From an uncultured Mediterraneibacter sp. (GTDB taxonomy: Bacteria; Bacillota; Clostridia; Lachnospirales; Lachnospiraceae): 64,000 nucleotides of DNA. Shown here piece by piece: positions 60,698 through 64,000 of the stretch. Below the pieces are notes generated by a model that searched no databases, was not told the DNA's origin, and saw only the letters and a program-made list of their open reading frames with translations. A program made the translations under genes and the position numbers. Every line of letters begins with the position of its first letter. The first letter of the stretch is position 1. The stretch lies in the NCBI GenBank assembly GCA_944384505.1, contig CALWTQ010000005.1, forward strand, positions 24,157-88,156. Reading direction: 5' to 3'.

Positions 60698-61390
60698 ATG
60701 AGTGCATTAGAATTAGGAAATGGACTGAGAGTAATTGATCTGTCAAAACAGCTTGATCCGGCAACAGAGACAAGGAGATGCCATCTGTTCCGCTTTAATA
60801 CAGGCGGACCGATTCCGGATTTCCACACAATCATGGATCTGACAAGCCATCTGGGAACACATGTTGAGTGTCCGTATCATCATGATGATAACTGGCCGTC
60901 AGTCGCAGAACTGCCGATCACAACATTCATGGGAAGAGCAATCTATGTTGACTTTAAGGATACACTTGCTCCGAACGCGCATATCACAGCAGCAGATCTT
61001 GACAAGGCTACAGAGGGATGGATCAAAGAAGGCGATATCCTGATCCTTGATTCTTCTTACAAACTGGCTCCGTTCACACCGGATACAAACACAGAGAAAG
61101 ACAAACGTCTCTTTGTAAACGGCGAGACAGCTCAGTGGTGCGTAGACCACAAGGTGAAATGTGTCGGATTCGGCGATGGAGTTTCTATCGAGAACTGCAA
61201 CGAAGATGTAAAACCGTTCCATGACATCTGCATGGCTGAGAACATTGTATTCCTTGAAGTGCTTAAGAACCTGGAAGAGCTTAAGACAGATACATTCTTT
61301 ATGTCTTATTCTCCGCTTCCGATCCTGGGACTGGATTCATGCCCGATCCGCGCATATGCGATTGAAGGCCTGACAGAGTTTTCAAGATAA
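60698..61390 (+). CDS. Cyclase-family metal hydrolase (kynurenine formamidase-like)
   Basis: A 230-residue enzyme of the cyclase/formamidase family. Metal site is in HLGTHVECPYHH (His51, His55, His61), near the usual HxGTHxDxPxH pattern with Glu for Asp. Members open lactones, amides or cyclic formamides. Placed in the middle of the operon, it may hydrolyse the ring or amide intermediate generated downstream of HyuA. Site CAGGAGGTTT. Codon use again suggests strong expression. Confidence 0.87.
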   Translation: MSALELGNGLRVIDLSKQLDPATETRRCHLFRFNTGGPIPDFHTIMDLTSHLGTHVECPYHHDDNWPSVAELPITTFMGRAIYVDFKDTLAPNAHITAADLDKATEGWIKEGDILILDSSYKLAPFTPDTNTEKDKRLFVNGETAQWCVDHKVKCVGFGDGVSIENCNEDVKPFHDICMAENIVFLEVLKNLEELKTDTFFMSYSPLPILGLDSCPIRAYAIEGLTEFSR

Positions 61391-61400
61391 TAATTTGTAA

Positions 61401-61473
61401 CAGTTCAGTCATAGGACTGTCCGTAAGAGATAATCATGCCTGCATGATTTTCCGAGTGGCGCGGGCTGAACTG
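61401..61473 (+). other. Intercistronic hairpin C
   Basis: CAGTTCAG (61401-61408) with CTGAACTG (61466-61473) frames a smaller stem around ATCATGCCTGCATGAT. Shares its closing stem with hairpin A. A further GC-rich stem (61494-61501 with 61523-61530) follows before the next gene. Confidence 0.45.
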
Positions 61474-61554
61474 ATACGATGAGAAATGAATTACGGCGCG
61501 GCGCCCTGATGTTTTCAGAGCTCCGCGCCGAAAAAAGAGAAAGTGGTGGAAGAT

Positions 61555-62469
61555 ATGAAGATAGCTGTAATCGGCGCCGGCGCTATGGGATCTATTTACG
61601 GAGGACACCTGTCCCTTAAGAATGAAGTGTATATGGTGGACACATCAGCTCCAATCGTAGAACAGATTAATGCGGCCGGAATTAAAATTGAAGAAAATGA
61701 TACGGAAAATATCTATCGTCCGAAGGCTGTTACTACAACAGAGGGCCTGGAGCCGGTAGATCTTATTATTCTTTTTGTAAAATCTCTGTTTTCACGGGCT
61801 GCGCTTTCCGGAAATAAAGGTATCATCGGACCGGACACATACGTTATGACACTTCAGAACGGTTCCGGACACGAGGATCTGATCCGGGAGTTCGTACCGG
61901 AGGATCATATCATTATCGGCACAACTAATGACAACGGCGCGGTTCTCGGGCCTGCTCATGTAAAACATGGCGGAGTGGGTGAGACAAATATCGGTATGCT
62001 GACAGAAGATACAAACGGATTTCTTTCGAAGCTGAAAGAGACATTTGACGAATGTGGCTTCCAGACAACAGTCAGTGAGAATATCCAGCAGCTGATCTGG
62101 GACAAGCTGTTTACGAATGTATCTCTCAGCGCTGTTACCGGTATCCTGCAGGTTGACATGGGCTATATCGCGGCTAATGAGCATGCATGGAACATGACAG
62201 TACAGCTGATCCATGAGGCTGCGGCTGTGGCGAGAGGCCTTGGCCTGAAAGCAGACGATGATGCAATCATCGCTAAGGTAAAGAAGACATCAGAAATGTC
62301 TCCGAACGGATGTACATCCATCCGGGCAGACCTGCGTGACGGAAGAAAATCAGAGGTGGATACAATCAGCGGCTCTGTAGTCAGAGCTTCAAAGAAGTGT
62401 GGAGTTCCGGCTCCGAGCCATGAGTTCCTTGTAGAGATGGTACATGCAATGGAGGACAAACAAAAATGA
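61555..62469 (+). CDS. Ketopantoate reductase-family dehydrogenase (ApbA/PanE-like)
   Basis: A 304-residue NADPH-dependent 2-oxoacid reductase. Rossmann motif IAVIGAGAMGSIYGGHL at residues 4-20, LFVKS strand, TLQNGSGHEDLI and KLFTNVSLSAVTGIL, where the catalytic Lys is KLFTN. Because it lies in a catabolic operon, the substrate is probably a 2-hydroxy/2-oxo acid other than ketopantoate. Start ATG 61555 after GTGGTGGAAG; a GTG at 61543 is possible. Overlaps the alcohol dehydrogenase gene by 4 nt. Confidence 0.85.
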   Translation: MKIAVIGAGAMGSIYGGHLSLKNEVYMVDTSAPIVEQINAAGIKIEENDTENIYRPKAVTTTEGLEPVDLIILFVKSLFSRAALSGNKGIIGPDTYVMTLQNGSGHEDLIREFVPEDHIIIGTTNDNGAVLGPAHVKHGGVGETNIGMLTEDTNGFLSKLKETFDECGFQTTVSENIQQLIWDKLFTNVSLSAVTGILQVDMGYIAANEHAWNMTVQLIHEAAAVARGLGLKADDDAIIAKVKKTSEMSPNGCTSIRADLRDGRKSEVDTISGSVVRASKKCGVPAPSHEFLVEMVHAMEDKQK

Positions 62470-63482
62470 AAGCTGTTCAGGTAGTTAAACCGGGAGAAAT
62501 GAAGATCCTGGATATAGAAAAACCAGTTATTGATGAGCATAATAACGTACTTGTAAAAATGACTGCCGCAGGAATCTGCGGTTCTGACAGAGGTATTTAT
62601 CACGGAACAAATGCGGCCGCTACATACCCGCGCATTATCGGACATGAGATGGTGGGCGTTGTAGATGAGATCGGACCGGACGTGAAGAACTTAAAGGTTG
62701 GCGACCGCGTAATCATCAACCAGGTAATCAGCTGCGGACACTGCTATCCATGCAGCATCGGCCGCGGAAATGTATGTGATAACCTTCAGGTGCGCGGCGT
62801 CCATGTAGATGGAGGATACCGTGAGTATATCGCAGTGCCGGAAGGAGACTGCTATATTCTGCCGGATTCGCTCTCCGATACGGACGCGGTTATGATTGAG
62901 CCTACGACAATCGCAATACAGTCCTGTTCAAGAGCAGAGCTCAAAGAGGACGATATGCTGCTGATCTTCGGCGCGGGAGCGCTTGGAAGCTCAATTCTCA
63001 AGATCGCGCGCCTGACCTGCAAACACATTATCGTTACAGATGTCGTAGATGAAAAGCTGGAAGAGGCGAAAAAGAACGGCGCTATGTATACGATCAATGG
63101 AATGAAAGAAGATCTGGTAGAGAAAGTGAAAGAGTATACTCACGGACATGGAAGCACAGTATCCATTGACGCTGCCTGCACAAAGGATTCCCTGATGTCC
63201 CTGTTAAAGGCTACAGGAAACGCTGGGCGCGTAATGACTATGGGATTCTCCACAGCTCCGACAGAGGTAAATCAGTTCCTGATCACATCAAAAGAGCTGG
63301 ATGTGAGAGGCTCCAGACTGCAGAACAGAATGTTCGGAAAGGCAATCGAGCTGATCAATGAAGGCAAGCTGGATCTTACAGGCTCCGCTTCTCACACATA
63401 CCCGATTGAGAAGGCACAGGAGGCCTTTGACTTTGCGGACAGCGGAGATCCGTCGATCCGGAAGATAGTGTTCACATTCTAA
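62466..63482 (+). CDS. Zinc-dependent alcohol dehydrogenase (sugar-acid type MDR)
   Basis: A 338-residue medium-chain dehydrogenase. Catalytic zinc ligands Cys38 (AGICGSD), His60-Glu61 (GHEMVG); structural zinc from Cys90, Cys93, Cys96 and Cys104; nucleotide motif FGAGALGSS. Related enzymes act on L-idonate, L-galactonate, threonine or sorbitol. The close association with YiaK/YiaL-like proteins makes an aldonate or a polyol plausible. ATG overlaps the preceding stop. Last gene of the operon; the structured repeat begins right after its stop. Confidence 0.88.
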   Translation: MKAVQVVKPGEMKILDIEKPVIDEHNNVLVKMTAAGICGSDRGIYHGTNAAATYPRIIGHEMVGVVDEIGPDVKNLKVGDRVIINQVISCGHCYPCSIGRGNVCDNLQVRGVHVDGGYREYIAVPEGDCYILPDSLSDTDAVMIEPTTIAIQSCSRAELKEDDMLLIFGAGALGSSILKIARLTCKHIIVTDVVDEKLEEAKKNGAMYTINGMKEDLVEKVKEYTHGHGSTVSIDAACTKDSLMSLLKATGNAGRVMTMGFSTAPTEVNQFLITSKELDVRGSRLQNRMFGKAIELINEGKLDLTGSASHTYPIEKAQEAFDFADSGDPSIRKIVFTF

Positions 63483-63483
63483 A

Positions 63484-64000
63484 CAGCTATAAAGTTCAAT
63501 AACACTTTCCGGCAAAATGTGTTCGGAAGCGGAGCGGATGGTTTGCGATACGTATTCTGTGAAAGGGGACAGCCGTGCGATGTTCCGTTCCAGAATCCGG
63601 AAAATCTAGCAGGCCGAAGAGATGTTTAAATACAAAGCGGCGCTCCGGGCAACTCGCTCCGCTCAGACAATCCCTGCGCGCCGCTTAACAACATCTCTCC
63701 GCCCTAAAGATTTTCAGCGGATTCCTCCAAAGTCACATCTCCCGGCTGCCCCCTTCCTCAGAAAGTATACTCAAACCATCCGCTCCGCTTCCTGCGCATT
63801 CCCTGTCGGAATGTCATTGCCCAAATAGGCTGAAACGCACAACTGGCGCGGTTTGTAGCCTTTCGGCTGCGAAAGCTTTCCGGCCGCGCCTGCTTCTCGC
63901 AGCAGCTATATATTCACTGACTTCCGGTTTGAAAAAGCCCAGAAAACAGCCCCATTTCGAGAAAAATTCTGCGGGGATGAAGGATGGCGATGGATGACTT
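63484..64000 (+). repeat. Large structured non-coding element, copy 2 (cut by window end)
   Basis: Second copy of the element at 48880-49447, in the same orientation and collinear from the first base to the terminal hairpin (485 versus 487 nt from start to GCGGGGATG). Domain 1 (63484-63832) keeps the same stems with altered but still complementary bases: 63525-63540 with 63777-63792, 63565-63575 with 63743-63752, and 63618-63626 with 63690-63698. The apex (63634-63689) is nearly unchanged. The last hairpin runs past the edge. It follows the alcohol dehydrogenase stop by a single base. Confidence 0.85.

Noticed and set aside
1-64000. CRISPR array, tRNA or rRNA genes, prophage or intact insertion sequence
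   Set aside because: No evenly spaced short repeats, cloverleaf tRNA sequences, rRNA motifs, transposase or phage structural proteins could be seen on either strand.

Overview
The window looks like chromosomal DNA from an anaerobic, probably gut-living, Clostridia of the Lachnospiraceae type. It shows strong AGGAGG ribosome sites, sigma-A promoters, a Firmicutes-type LexA box, carbohydrate ABC importers without their own ATPase, many GntR/AraC/IclR regulators, and enzymes for host or plant glycans (beta-glucuronidase, sulfatase, rhamnose and GH4 enzymes). No tRNA, rRNA, CRISPR array, phage or intact transposon is visible. The species is not determinable from what I see.

Layout. 1-3.8 kb: end of an inositol/xyloside locus (partial iolE and a GH43 enzyme on the minus strand, divergent AraC regulator) and an AbrB/PIN toxin-antitoxin pair. 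4.0-8.8 kb: GH4 glycosidase, PfkB kinase, polysaccharide-deacetylase-like protein and a MATE transporter. 8.8-22.3 kb: rhaB-rhaA-rhaD, beta-glucuronidase, sugar-binding lipoprotein, GH106-like alpha-rhamnosidase, sulfatase and two ABC permeases, a set that fits a sulfated rhamnose/glucuronate-containing glycan or glycoside. 22.4-27.3 kb: nitroreductase, a broken AlbA_2/RecG-like gene, and an IclR-linked FAH / acetaldehyde dehydrogenase / 4-hydroxy-2-oxovalerate aldolase module. 27.3-44.9 kb: a long sugar-acid type locus (binding protein, MATE, two more deacetylase-like proteins, IlvD/Edd dehydratase, SDR, an unrecognised internally duplicated protein, GH4, hydroxyacid dehydrogenase, SIS protein, then GntR, two permeases, a third MATE and a BadF-type kinase). 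45.0-48.9 kb: chemoreceptor and an SOS cassette (Y-family polymerase, small protein, SRAP). 49.6-51.0 kb: pyruvate kinase. 51.1-63.5 kb: two divergent GntR regulators; minus strand YiaL and M28 peptidase; plus strand a transporter, HyuA-like ATPase, an HExxH protein, YiaK-like and YiaL-like proteins, a cyclase, a ketopantoate-reductase-like protein and a zinc alcohol dehydrogenase.

Most notable is a pair of about 500-570 bp non-coding elements at 48880-49447 and 63484-64000 (cut by the window end), in the same orientation. Each folds into a giant imperfect hairpin of about 350 nt followed by smaller hairpins. The two copies differ by several compensatory base-pair changes while a roughly 55-nt apex is almost unchanged, which argues for selection on structure. 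I cannot match it to a named RNA or element family. Other leads: three deacetylase-like paralogues with an altered metal-site motif, two of them next to MATE genes; a twin IclR operator; an 18+25-bp bidirectional hairpin at 44924-45014; and a HyuA/HExxH/YiaK catabolic operon of unknown substrate.

All calls are by reading the translated sequence; nothing was searched or computed beyond manual comparison.
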